64,000 nucleotides of DNA from a virus: positions 1 to 64,000 of the IMG/VR virus record IMGVR_UViG_3300027659_000022; one strand, written 5' to 3'. A program made the position numbers and the translations under genes. Numbering within the stretch: the first letter of the stretch is position 1; every line of letters starts with the position of its first letter. The notes under the pieces were generated by a model, which saw only the letters and a list, made by a program, of their open reading frames with translations, did not search any database and was not told where the DNA came from. Shown here one piece after another: positions 35,305 to 43,966 of this stretch.

Positions 35305-36777
35305 TTGATTAATAACATAGCTATAGTAGGTGGGGGCACAGCCGGAGTAACTACCGCTTTGATTTTAAAAAAAACATATCCTAATCTACAGATTGATTTG
35401 ATAGAATCAGATCAGATAGGAATCGTAGGGGTAGGAGAAGGCAGCACTGAACATTGGGCTACCTTCATGCAGCACTGTGATATCAGTACCACTGAGCTGG
35501 TCAAACATACTGATTGTACTTTTAAATACGGTATTAATTTTGATAACTGGAATGGCGATGGTACAAATTATATTCACACAATTAGCAGTGCTTTTAACAT
35601 GGAGAGTCAAAGCAACAGTAAATTTGTATACTCATATCTGATAGCCAACGGAGCAGGCCCCAAGGATCTCATTCACAAATATATAGAACCTAGTCTGCAT
35701 AGAATGCCGTTCTTTACTATAAACCAATTTCATTTTAACACAACCAAATTAAATAAATTCCTACACGATCTCTGCGATCAAAGAAAAATAAACACCATAA
35801 AAGCAGAAATCAAAGAAGTTAAATTGGATGAGCAGGGCGCAATCAAAGAGTTAATTACCACAACTGATAAACACCTTAGTTATGACTTATATGTCGATTG
35901 TACCGGATTTCATCGTTTGCTTTTGCACAAAACTATGGGGGTCAAATGGCGCAGTTACCAAAAATATCTTCCAATGAACAGTGCTATCGCATTCCCTACA
36001 GAAACCACAGAAAAAATTCCCAGTTGGACACTAGCAAAGGCAATGAACAATGGATGGTTATGGAGAATTCCAACTCAACAACGATACGGCAATGGTTACG
36101 TGTTCAATGATAGTTTTATAGATTTCGACAAGGCCGTTGACGAAGTTGAAAAGCTCTATGGACATAAAATACAAGTAGCAAAAAAAATAAAATTTGATGC
36201 AGGATGTTTAGAAAAATCATGGGTAAAAAACTGTGTAGCTATTGGTTTATCTAGCAGTTTTATTGAACCTCTAGAAGCCAGCTCAATAGGATGCAGTATA
36301 CAACAGGCATTCAAGTTAAATCATTTATTACCTGCTTATATACCGGAAATTAAAACTACTCGGGTGATCGACGAATTCAATCAAGAATGTGATGAACTTC
36401 TTGAAAATATTTTAGATTATGTAGCATTACATTATATCACTAAGAGAACTGACACAGATTTTTGGAAATCTGCTAAGACTCTTCCAAAACCTTCGGGGTT
36501 AGAAGACAAATTAGAATTATACAAATACAAATTTCCTAGTAAGTCAGAATTTTCAAATAGAAAAGTCATGTTTAAAGAAGCCAACTGGATATTAGTAATG
36601 CATGGTCTAGGATTAATCAGCAAAGAATTAGCACAGAAAGATGTGGACATGCAGGCTAAACATCTAATGGAATCAATACCGTATAATCTTCCTAAAGAGG
36701 ATATCGATTCTGGAGAATTTGTTGATCATAGGCAGGCGTTACAATGGCTAATTGACAATCCAGAGCAGATAAATTGA
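35305..36777 (+). CDS. Flavin-dependent tryptophan-halogenase-like enzyme
   Basis: A 490-aa FADH2-dependent halogenase-family enzyme. It has an N-terminal FAD motif IAIVGGGTAGVTTALIL (residues 5-21), candidate catalytic Lys74 in TFKYGINFDNW (PrnA Lys79 context), the halogenase motif WLWRIP (residues 251-256) and SSFIEPLEASS with Glu321/Glu324 (PrnA Glu346 region). Known family members chlorinate or brominate Trp and related substrates; the substrate here is unknown. The start is TTG at 35305: the FAD motif begins 5 residues in, no ATG is available, and AAGGT lies upstream. It overlaps the following oxygenase-like gene (TTGA). Similar genes are reported in marine T4-like phages. Confidence 0.85.
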   Translation: MINNIAIVGGGTAGVTTALILKKTYPNLQIDLIESDQIGIVGVGEGSTEHWATFMQHCDISTTELVKHTDCTFKYGINFDNWNGDGTNYIHTISSAFNMESQSNSKFVYSYLIANGAGPKDLIHKYIEPSLHRMPFFTINQFHFNTTKLNKFLHDLCDQRKINTIKAEIKEVKLDEQGAIKELITTTDKHLSYDLYVDCTGFHRLLLHKTMGVKWRSYQKYLPMNSAIAFPTETTEKIPSWTLAKAMNNGWLWRIPTQQRYGNGYVFNDSFIDFDKAVDEVEKLYGHKIQVAKKIKFDAGCLEKSWVKNCVAIGLSSSFIEPLEASSIGCSIQQAFKLNHLLPAYIPEIKTTRVIDEFNQECDELLENILDYVALHYITKRTDTDFWKSAKTLPKPSGLEDKLELYKYKFPSKSEFSNRKVMFKEANWILVMHGLGLISKELAQKDVDMQAKHLMESIPYNLPKEDIDSGEFVDHRQALQWLIDNPEQIN

Positions 36778-37418
36778 TAATTAGTCAAGGATTAAATTGG
36801 CTGATCACTGATCACATTGCTGATTTAGGTACTATTAAAAAAGTAGTCAGTGATGTAACGTCGGAAGATTGGTCATCATATACCACAGCTAAAGGCCCAT
36901 TATCTAGACAGCACTACTTAATAAACCCGTCATGGATGCCATCCCAAGTTCATGAAGAACCACAAGGATGGGCTGAACTTAAATTGTGGTATGAAAACAC
37001 CGTACAAAAGTTATTGGTACATCACGGTCTTATGCCAGGTCAATGGCAAGGAATTTCAGCAAACAGATCGTGGACTGTGATCGGCGAAGAAGGCAGTTAT
37101 CATACGATACACGATCATGGACCAAATTCTGTATGCTCTGTGACCTATCTCGAAGTACCGGAACAAAATAAAAACGACGATAAAGCGGGTCAAATTTATT
37201 TTGTATTACAGTCCGATCCCTATCATCCATTAACTCCGGTAAAACATAAAGTAGTTCATATATCTCCAAAACCGGGAATGATCGTAATTTTTCCTAGCTG
37301 GTTACTACATGGCGTTTATCCTCAAGGTCCAGGAATACGCCAAACACTCAATGTTGATTTTGTCGGAAACGTGTGTCCAGGGCCAGAAGATTCTGCTGGA
37401 TATATTAGTATTTTATAA
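36774..37418 (+). CDS. Fe(II)/2-oxoglutarate oxygenase-like protein
   Basis: A 214-aa protein resembling the 2OG-FeII_Oxy_5 type: 'GSYHTIHDHGPNSVCSVTYL' with candidate iron ligands among His110/His113/His115 and Asp114, 'FPSWLLHGVYPQG' (distal His179), and Arg189 in 'GIRQTLNVDF' as candidate 2-oxoglutarate anchor. Such enzymes hydroxylate or desaturate substrates with O2. The start is TTG at 36774, overlapping the halogenase stop as TTGA, so translation is coupled and the two probably work together. The substrate is unknown. Confidence 0.72.
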   Translation: MIISQGLNWLITDHIADLGTIKKVVSDVTSEDWSSYTTAKGPLSRQHYLINPSWMPSQVHEEPQGWAELKLWYENTVQKLLVHHGLMPGQWQGISANRSWTVIGEEGSYHTIHDHGPNSVCSVTYLEVPEQNKNDDKAGQIYFVLQSDPYHPLTPVKHKVVHISPKPGMIVIFPSWLLHGVYPQGPGIRQTLNVDFVGNVCPGPEDSAGYISIL

Positions 37419-37501
37419 AGTTATTTTGTCTAGACGATATCTTTGATATTTTAACTTAATTGTAATATAGTTATTTGGCGAAAACCTAAATCATTTTTCG
37501 A

Positions 37502-37507
37502 TAAATA
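37502..37507 (+). promoter_or_regulatory. TAAATA late-promoter core, leaderless geometry
   Basis: TAAATA, 5 nt (CTATT), ATG at 37513; no Shine-Dalgarno. The 94-nt gap 37419-37512 also contains an AT-rich inverted repeat (CGAAAA ... TTTTCG) just upstream, too weak to call a terminator. Confidence 0.65.
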
Positions 37508-37512
37508 CTATT

Positions 37513-39555
37513 ATGACCAGAGAAACCCTCAATATTTTAAGAATCATACCTAGAGATGCTGATTTTCTAGATAGAAAAACTGGATCTCGCGGAGAAATAT
37601 TCTACGATAAAGATACAAATACACTTCGTTTGTATGACGGACAATATCAGGGAGGTTATACACTAGCTAAGGCAGACTTAACAAATATCACTAACTCAGA
37701 TTTCCTTGCCAAAGCTAATTCAGCAGGATTTAGTGGTGGGGTACAGGCAGGTGTAGCTGGTAGAATAGCCTACTATCCTAGTACAGGCAGTCAGGTCAAC
37801 GATCTTGCTGAAGTTTATTGGCATACACACGATAGCGCCAGTATGTTGCACATCAACGGACTGTTGGAAGTATCTGGCCAAAAAAATAAGATACGTTTCC
37901 ACTGGGACACACTGGCTGATTTAACCAGTGAAGTTCCTGCTGTAGATTGGCACGGTATGGTAGCCCACGCACACGATACGGGGAAATTGTATTACGCTCA
38001 TGCCAGTGCTTGGGTGCCAGTAGCCAGCGAATCTAGTCTGCCCAATTCATTTAGCACTGTGGTTGTTGCAGGACAGAGCTCTGTGATAGCCGATTCTACT
38101 GCTGACACACTAACCCTAGTCGCCGGCTCTAATATTACTATTACTACCAATGCTGGCACAGACACCGTAACCATAAGTTCAACTACCAGCACAGGTTCTA
38201 TTACTTTTGTAGGAACCACAATAGATTCAGCAGACAGTTCCACCATCACATTTACGCCTACGGTGGCATTTGATTCAGATGTTGTGGTAGGCAATGAAAT
38301 TGTATTCGCGGACGGGACAAGGCAATCGACCACCGCCGTAGGAGTTCCCGGACCACAAGGACCACCAGGCCCCACAGGAGCGTCAGGCGCGGGAACAGGG
38401 GATGTATTAAGCGCAGGCGGCGGGTATGTGGATAATGCTATCATACGCTACGATGGTACCACAGGTACAATCATTCAAAACAGTTCTGCGACTATATCAG
38501 ACGCTGGATTATTGACAGCTACCAGCTTCAGTGGTATCGGCAGTTCTCTGACTGCGTTAAATGCTACACAACTGACTGCTGGAACTATACCAGATGCACG
38601 TTTTCCAGCTACACTGCCTGCACTAAGCGGAGCAAATCTCACAGCATTGCCTGCGACCCTGCCAGCCGCCAGCGGTGCAAATCTTACTGCATTGAACGCC
38701 ACTGAACTTACCAGCGGGACAGTACCTGTGCTTAGACTAGGTGCGTCTGGCACTAGAGACGCTACTACCTATCTCAGAGGAGATAATACATGGGCTACAG
38801 TAGCAGGCGGCGGCGGAGCAGCATCCGACAGTTTCGCTACTATCGCAGTAGCTGGACAAAGTTCTGTTGTAGCTGATTCTGCCACAGACACATTAACACT
38901 GGTAGCTGGTAGTGGTATAACTATTACCACAGATGCCGGTACAGATACGATAACTATAACCAATAGCAGTGCTGCTCAAAATACATTTTCCACTGTGGCA
39001 GTCACCGGACAGAGCAACATCGTAGCAGATTCTAGCACAGATACACTGACAATAGCAGCCGGTACAGGTATTTCTATTACCACAGATGCAGGCACAGACA
39101 CAGTAACTATAACCAGCACAGTCGCCGCTGGCGCTACTGCATTCACTGGTCTTAGCGATGCAGGAAGTCTCACCGTGGATAGATTTTATCTTCCTGCGAT
39201 CACTATGTTGGATGTCACTGCCAACGGCACATCAGCCTATAGATTTGATCAGTACGGTACCACAGATGATCCTACCATATATGCCATCAATGCTACGACT
39301 ATCGCATTCAATTTGGCCGGCGCTACTAGCCATCCGTTCCTAATACAGGACAACACCGGTACCAATTACAACACTGGATTGGTGCATGTAACCACCAGCG
39401 GAGTTGTGACCACAGGGGCAGCAGCACAGGGCAAGTCATCGGGTACTTTGTATTGGAAGATTCCTGATTCTATATCAGGCAACTATAGATATCAGTGTCA
39501 ATCTCATGCTGGTATGATAGGGACTATAACCATCAAGAACTTTGGCAGCATCTAA
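37513..39555 (+). CDS. Tail fibre with collagen-like segment and C-terminal cupredoxin-like domain
   Basis: A 680-aa protein. The N-terminus has RKTGSRGEIFYDKDTNTLRL (attachment-type hairpin). Three 41-residue repeats 'AGQSSVIADSTADTLTLVAG ... TTNAGTDTVTI' (residues 181-221, 441-481, 492-532) form shaft repeats. A collagen-like run of G-x-y triplets lies at residues 280-295. The C-terminus, about residues 545-680, resembles a cupredoxin: His607 in SHPF, then Cys662, His665 and Met668 in YQCQSHAGMIGTITI, the C-x2-H-x2-M spacing of amicyanin. It is transcribed from a leaderless-type promoter and converges with the minus-strand block. Confidence 0.72.
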   Translation: MTRETLNILRIIPRDADFLDRKTGSRGEIFYDKDTNTLRLYDGQYQGGYTLAKADLTNITNSDFLAKANSAGFSGGVQAGVAGRIAYYPSTGSQVNDLAEVYWHTHDSASMLHINGLLEVSGQKNKIRFHWDTLADLTSEVPAVDWHGMVAHAHDTGKLYYAHASAWVPVASESSLPNSFSTVVVAGQSSVIADSTADTLTLVAGSNITITTNAGTDTVTISSTTSTGSITFVGTTIDSADSSTITFTPTVAFDSDVVVGNEIVFADGTRQSTTAVGVPGPQGPPGPTGASGAGTGDVLSAGGGYVDNAIIRYDGTTGTIIQNSSATISDAGLLTATSFSGIGSSLTALNATQLTAGTIPDARFPATLPALSGANLTALPATLPAASGANLTALNATELTSGTVPVLRLGASGTRDATTYLRGDNTWATVAGGGGAASDSFATIAVAGQSSVVADSATDTLTLVAGSGITITTDAGTDTITITNSSAAQNTFSTVAVTGQSNIVADSSTDTLTIAAGTGISITTDAGTDTVTITSTVAAGATAFTGLSDAGSLTVDRFYLPAITMLDVTANGTSAYRFDQYGTTDDPTIYAINATTIAFNLAGATSHPFLIQDNTGTNYNTGLVHVTTSGVVTTGAAAQGKSSGTLYWKIPDSISGNYRYQCQSHAGMIGTITIKNFGSI

Positions 39556-39566
39556 TTAGAGTGAAA

Positions 39567-39830
39567 CTAGTCTAGATTTTTTAATTTGTTATCTAGTTTT
39601 TTACGAATAGCTACTATATTCTGTTTCATATCGGAACCCATAGACGGCATCTGTTTGGTATAGATCATTTCCATGTGCATGGTGTCTAGTTTTCTAACTT
39701 CAGAGATCAATTTGTTCAGCAGTTCTTTGACTTCTTGTTTGAACTCACCTTCTGGAATCTGTTCAATCTTGGCTAGATACCGTTCGTGGTCTTGTTGAAA
39801 TCTACTAGATTTCTGTAGTAGGCTTGACAT
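39567..39830 (-). CDS. Small helical protein, unknown
   Basis: An 87-aa Lys/Glu-rich, probably coiled-coil protein: 'HERYLAKIEQIPEGEFKQEV' and 'LISEVRKLDTMHMEMIYTKQ'. It is the last gene of the minus-strand operon, starting at ATG 39830 and overlapping the Nudix-like gene's end by 26 nt. Conserved small proteins of this kind occur in T4-like virion blocks, but no family was recognised. Confidence 0.6.
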   Translation of the reverse strand: MSSLLQKSSRFQQDHERYLAKIEQIPEGEFKQEVKELLNKLISEVRKLDTMHMEMIYTKQMPSMGSDMKQNIVAIRKKLDNKLKNLD

Positions 39831-40200
39831 TTTCTAACTCCATGATAGTTTCAATTTTAATTCTGATCACTTGATTATTCAGCGTGGTTTTCAAACCCAG
39901 ATGCAGTTGTTTAGGAAGATCATCTAGATCGGCCCAGCACACAGTCCGCACCGCAGAGTTTAGAAATTCTTGATCAACCACACACACATAGGTGCCGTAT
40001 TCAAATCCTCGATCCTCTGACAGATACAACTCAATAGGCAGTATTCTGCCTGTGGCATAATCTTTGAGCAGCGGAGCACTGTCTTCCAACAAAGGTCCTG
40101 TTCTCACGAAAGTAGGTACAGTCCATCGTTGATCCTCGAGGATCAACAGTATTCTACCTGTGGTTTTGGCTAAAAATAGCAGTCCGGCACGCTGTTGCAT
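39805..40200 (-). CDS. Nudix-fold-like protein lacking a clear Nudix box
   Basis: A 131-aa protein from ATG 40200. 'AGLLFLAKTTGRILLILED' and 'RWTVPTF' resemble the first strands of Nudix hydrolases, and 'RILPIELYLSEDRGFEYGTY' a later strand. The catalytic box G-x5-E-x7-REUxEExGU is not visible, so hydrolase activity is doubtful. An alternative TTG start at 40236 adds 12 residues (ending in Thr-His) and would overlap the gp15-like gene; the ATG was preferred. It may be a structural adaptor reusing the fold. Confidence 0.5.
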   Translation of the reverse strand: MQQRAGLLFLAKTTGRILLILEDQRWTVPTFVRTGPLLEDSAPLLKDYATGRILPIELYLSEDRGFEYGTYVCVVDQEFLNSAVRTVCWADLDDLPKQLHLGLKTTLNNQVIRIKIETIMELENVKPTTEI

Positions 40201-40214
40201 GTGAGTACTTAGCG

Positions 40215-41777
40215 TCAGACCATCCTGAAGTTCCAACGTCCTGGCGCATACTCGCCCTCAAAGGCCTTGAGCCATTGCGAGCCGTCCCATTTGTATTTGA
40301 TACCTGTGCGGATGTTTTGGATATAGGTGGCTTCGAAATCTTGATCAATAACGGCATCATCTTGTAAGGTGTTATCATCGGGATCCCAGATAGTGTTCCA
40401 CTTGGTTCCGGACCATTCTATGATGGAGTTAGCTGTGATTACAGGATCAGTGCCGTCCTGGTTTTCCCATGACGAATCGTCGTTGCCGGGCTCACGCCAA
40501 GCCTGTGGTCCGCGATAAGGCACATTGGTGCTGTCTGCGGGATTACTAGGGTATTCGATGAATCCTCCGCGATTCGCACTGTTGTTGACATCCTCCAACA
40601 TGAGGAATCTCAAACCTATAGGAATACCAGCATGATTACCATACACTTCTAGAGGATTGTATTTGTAAGGATCGATGATAGCATCCACGGTGCCACGAGT
40701 TTCTATAGCACTTGCTATATCTGAGTTAGCAGGATAGGTATCTGGATCTAGAGTCACAGTCAATACTGTTCTATCTAAAGGATTGATCACAAATGTGCCA
40801 ACAATTTCACTGTCACTATCTTTGAGAAAAAACACATCGCTGCCTGGTACATATCCGCCCTGTACTTCTAGGATACGATCCCATTCTACGGGCTCACCAT
40901 TTTTATATTCTTGTGCATCTAGTCCCAGTGATAAGACTGCTGCGTCAGGATTGACCAGCGTGAGGTCATACTGATTGTCTGTGAGGTTGCCTGTGTTAGA
41001 CTTAAACAGCAGCACACGATATCTGTTACTAGAATTAGTTACTATAGATACTGTTGGTTTTTCACGATTGTAAATTAACTGTTCGAGATCAGCAACATCT
41101 CCAGTTTCTGTGAACACATTTGAAATAATAGTCTGTACGATACCTAATTTTTTAACTTTCGCAGGGGCAGTGATATAGATTGGTATTTCAAAGTCAAGGC
41201 TACAGACATCTATTTCGCTTTCCGCACCAGCAGGAATAGTCCTTGAGGTAAAGTTTGTGCTGGTAAGATACAGTGTGCTGAGACTGGTCCAATCTAGATA
41301 GTTGTCTGTGGTCTGTAGTTCTAGACTAGGGTTAAACAGCACAAGGATCTGTTCCAGCAGTTGCAGCTTTTGATCTGTGTTAGAAGTCCATATGTCTGCT
41401 TTCATGGTCATCTTGAAAGGAGTTGGCATTAGTCTTTCTACGGTATAGTTGCCACCCTGCGCATTTTGATATTCTCTAGTTCCCGCAGCATCTGTGAATC
41501 TGCGTTCCCTCACATGCACTTTAGAAACAAACGTAGGATCACTGAGCCGCGACGTATCCATTTCTAGGGCACTGATATAACAGCTGATCTTGGGCACAGA
41601 CGGCATTTTATTTTCTGAATTTTCTTTGATGATAGCAGCTACCTGGCGTGCCTGGTCACCATAGCTTACAGGCACACTGATCTCATCACCATTGCCAGCT
41701 TTGTATTTGAAGCCTATGAACACACGCATGAACTGTGTTACATAGCGTCTTATTTGTCCGTCATAGAAAAAATCCAT
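40215..41777 (-). CDS. 15: Tail completion and sheath stabilizer protein (T4 gp15)
   Basis: A 520-aa protein. The first 250 residues match T4 gp15: 'FYDGQIRRYVTQFMRVFIGF' (T4 FYNSSFRRYATLMGDLF), 'ISVPVSYGD', 'MPSVPKISCYI', 'TPFKMTMKADIWT', 'LEQILVLFNPSLEL', then 'IPIYITAPAKVKKLG'. T4 gp15 is 272 aa; here a 270-residue C-terminal extension with Trp-rich segments (GIKYKWDGSQWLKAFEG) is added. gp15 caps the tail and joins it to the head neck. It overlaps gp14 as TAATG. Confidence 0.85.
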   Translation of the reverse strand: MDFFYDGQIRRYVTQFMRVFIGFKYKAGNGDEISVPVSYGDQARQVAAIIKENSENKMPSVPKISCYISALEMDTSRLSDPTFVSKVHVRERRFTDAAGTREYQNAQGGNYTVERLMPTPFKMTMKADIWTSNTDQKLQLLEQILVLFNPSLELQTTDNYLDWTSLSTLYLTSTNFTSRTIPAGAESEIDVCSLDFEIPIYITAPAKVKKLGIVQTIISNVFTETGDVADLEQLIYNREKPTVSIVTNSSNRYRVLLFKSNTGNLTDNQYDLTLVNPDAAVLSLGLDAQEYKNGEPVEWDRILEVQGGYVPGSDVFFLKDSDSEIVGTFVINPLDRTVLTVTLDPDTYPANSDIASAIETRGTVDAIIDPYKYNPLEVYGNHAGIPIGLRFLMLEDVNNSANRGGFIEYPSNPADSTNVPYRGPQAWREPGNDDSSWENQDGTDPVITANSIIEWSGTKWNTIWDPDDNTLQDDAVIDQDFEATYIQNIRTGIKYKWDGSQWLKAFEGEYAPGRWNFRMV

Positions 41778-43168
41778 TATTCATCCGCCTGTGGTCTTAG
41801 AGCCTTGGTAAGGCTCTGCTTTTCTTTGGTCTCATGACCATCTATGGTAGTCACTGTGGTGTTGTTGACAAACGTGGCCTTTTGTGTCTGACGAATATCT
41901 TTGCCAGCATAGGTACCACCTGCAGCCACATCACTGGCTCCGAGATTGTTCATGGTCATGCGCACATTGTCCTCAAATTTAGTCCAACGTCTGCCATCAA
42001 ATCTAAACAGTCTGTTGGGTAGATAATCAGTCCTAAGAGCAAACTGCCCCACAGTGGGATTGATAGGAAATGCGATACCAGCAGTAAATGGAGCGCCGTT
42101 AGGCGGCAGGCCATCTCTGGTCAGATACCCGTTATAGCCGTCGCCGTCTGCAGACATAAGCATCGAGCTTGCAGTCTGTCCTACGTAGACAGGATTGCCG
42201 TCTGCATCAAACAACGGTGTGCCATCTATGTCAGTGGCCTGTGTCTCAGCATCTACAGTCACAGCAGTGGCATCTACCGAAGCAAGTTCCGCTGTGCCAT
42301 CCTCTGCTCTCTGCAAGGTGTAGAACTTGCTGTTATCATATCCACTCTTAGGAGCATCAGCTTCTGCTTGATTTAATACAGCTGACGTGATCTGCATTTC
42401 TTTGTTGTAGGTAGAGATGATATCTTTCAGCGTGTCAGCGATCACATAGTAGGTACCATTGGGAGGTGCAACTCCTGTTACTTCTTGGGTGACCTGATAT
42501 TTCTTGCCATCTGCGCCTGTGACAATGTCTCCAGGATAGTAAGTGATATCAGCATTGTAGGAGCCTCGGTCGGAGTCTGTGTTGGCTATGCCGTCTAAGA
42601 TCTGTTTATATTCTTGGCTGTCTACCAATGGTTTGCATTTGGCTCTGTACAGATGCGGATACCATGTCACAGAAAATCCTTCTGCTGCTCTGCTTACTTC
42701 TTCGATGACATAAAATCTTTTCAGCGCATACTGAAGATCGTTCAACGCATATTCATCTGTGAGGTGCGGCAGTTCTATCACATCACCTGCGATGATTTTA
42801 CGACCTATCTTTTCCACAGTGTCGTTGATGTGGAACGTAATAAAAATAGTATCGTTCTGTAGAAACAGTCCAAATTGGCTGAGATTGAAATCTATGTCTG
42901 AGAGATTATACACCCCCCTAAGCAGATAAATGTCGGGATCATATTTGCGATCTCGATTTTCTAAGAACAATAGATCCTGTATGTTAAAGGGATCGTCTGT
43001 GTTGTACGTGGGCGTCGAAGGAGTGTTGCCCTGCACAGCGGTATCGGGCCCAAGATATTTGTGCACCAGCACATCCGTGCCGCCAACCTGGAACATTTCC
43101 CAGATGGTTTTATCTATAAATCGGTAATCATTGCCCTTTTGGGGCCGGTAGAGACTGAGTCTTGGCAT
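41777..43168 (-). CDS. 14: Neck protein (T4 gp14-like)
   Basis: A 463-aa protein. 'DLLFLENRDRKYDPDIYLLR', 'LSQFGLFLQNDTIFITFHIN', 'GRKIIAGDVIELPHLTDEYA' and 'ALKRFYVIEEVSRAAEGFSV' are typical of marine T4-like gp14 neck proteins, which with gp13 form the head-tail joining collar. T4 gp14 is 256 aa; the extra C-terminal region includes a CBM5/12-like segment (ADITYYPGDIVTGADGKKYQ) and a W-hairpin (LPNRLFRFDGRRWTKFED). ATG 43168 was chosen over ATG 43174 because the minus-strand TAAATA core predicts a start at about 43170. Confidence 0.72.
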   Translation of the reverse strand: MPRLSLYRPQKGNDYRFIDKTIWEMFQVGGTDVLVHKYLGPDTAVQGNTPSTPTYNTDDPFNIQDLLFLENRDRKYDPDIYLLRGVYNLSDIDFNLSQFGLFLQNDTIFITFHINDTVEKIGRKIIAGDVIELPHLTDEYALNDLQYALKRFYVIEEVSRAAEGFSVTWYPHLYRAKCKPLVDSQEYKQILDGIANTDSDRGSYNADITYYPGDIVTGADGKKYQVTQEVTGVAPPNGTYYVIADTLKDIISTYNKEMQITSAVLNQAEADAPKSGYDNSKFYTLQRAEDGTAELASVDATAVTVDAETQATDIDGTPLFDADGNPVYVGQTASSMLMSADGDGYNGYLTRDGLPPNGAPFTAGIAFPINPTVGQFALRTDYLPNRLFRFDGRRWTKFEDNVRMTMNNLGASDVAAGGTYAGKDIRQTQKATFVNNTTVTTIDGHETKEKQSLTKALRPQADE

Positions 43169-43175
43169 AGTCATA

Positions 43176-43181
43176 TATTTA
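43176..43181 (-). promoter_or_regulatory. Minus-strand TAAATA late-promoter core
   Basis: TAAATA on the minus strand (TATTTA on plus) between gp14 and gp13. A T4-like start would be near 43170, 2 nt before the gp14 ATG. No Shine-Dalgarno is present. Confidence 0.55.
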
Positions 43182-43190
43182 CCGCTACGA

Positions 43191-43196
43191 TAAATA
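43191..43196 (+). promoter_or_regulatory. TAAATA late-promoter core, leaderless geometry
   Basis: Plus-strand TAAATA, then 5 nt (CTATC), then ATG at 43202, with no Shine-Dalgarno. Together with the minus-strand core 10 bp away it forms a divergent late-promoter pair. Confidence 0.65.
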
Positions 43197-43201
43197 CTAT
43201 C

Positions 43202-43960
43202 ATGAGCACAACTGATCAAGCAAAACAACAGGTTTTTGACTACTGCAAGGCCATGCTGGGTGACGGCATGATCGACATAGAACTAGACCCTATACACTAC
43301 GAAACCGCACTGAATCGCAGTCTAGCTGTGTTTAGGCAGCGCAGTGATAACGCTGTAGAGGAAAGTTATTGTTTTCTCACACTAACTGAAAGCAACAACG
43401 AATATATCCTTCCTAAAGAAATACAACAGGTTAGACAGATATTCCGTCGTTCAGTGGGATCTAGAACGGGCAATGGCACAGGTGGAACGGTGTTTGAACC
43501 GTTCAATTTAGCCTATTCCAATACCTATCTGTTAAGCTCGACTAACATGGGCGGATTAGCTACCTATGAACTGTTTGCACAATATCAGGAACTGGTGGGC
43601 AAAATGTTCGGCTCCTTTATCAACTTCACATGGCACCCACAGAGCCATAAGCTGATCATACATCAACGTCCTAGAGGCGAAGAGTCTGTGATGCTACAGG
43701 TCTATAATACCAAACCCGACTTCGCTATCATAGATGATGTGTATTCTGGGCAGTGGATCAAGGACTATACCTTGGCCAACTGCAAGATGATGCTGGGCCA
43801 AGCACGTGAAAAATTCGCACAGATCGCAGGACCACAGGGTGGTTCGGGGCTCAACGGTGCTGCTATGAAAACTGAAGCTGCCGCAGAAATGGAAAAACTA
43901 GTGGATGACCTAATGAAGCTAGTGCCCGGCGGTTCAGGGTATTCTTGGATAATTGGCTAA
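43202..43960 (+). CDS. 13: Neck protein (T4 gp13-like)
   Basis: A 252-aa protein. The N-terminus 'QQVFDYCKAMLGDGMIDIEL' then 'DPIHYETALNRSLAVFRQR' matches the gp13 pattern of 'VELTxDQIxxxIxRAL'. 'FLTLTESNNEYILPKEIQQV' and 'NFTWHPQSHKLIIHQRPRGE' follow. gp13 and gp14 together form the head completion neck. Position beside gp14, though on the opposite strand, supports the call. The start was set by the leaderless promoter; the longer upstream frame runs antisense to gp14. Confidence 0.7.
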   Translation: MSTTDQAKQQVFDYCKAMLGDGMIDIELDPIHYETALNRSLAVFRQRSDNAVEESYCFLTLTESNNEYILPKEIQQVRQIFRRSVGSRTGNGTGGTVFEPFNLAYSNTYLLSSTNMGGLATYELFAQYQELVGKMFGSFINFTWHPQSHKLIIHQRPRGEESVMLQVYNTKPDFAIIDDVYSGQWIKDYTLANCKMMLGQAREKFAQIAGPQGGSGLNGAAMKTEAAAEMEKLVDDLMKLVPGGSGYSWIIG

Positions 43961-43966
43961 AAATTC

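Noticed and set aside
37508-37512. Possible weak Shine-Dalgarno before 37513
   Set aside because: No GGA or GAG within 20 nt of the ATG, so no site is supported.
37998-38444. 148-aa Val/Pro-rich minus-strand frame
   Set aside because: Mirror of the repeated Thr/Val shaft repeats of the fibre on the plus strand.
43061-43201. Upstream extension of the gp13 frame
   Set aside because: It runs antisense to the gp14 N-terminus and has no signals; the late promoter sets the start at 43202.
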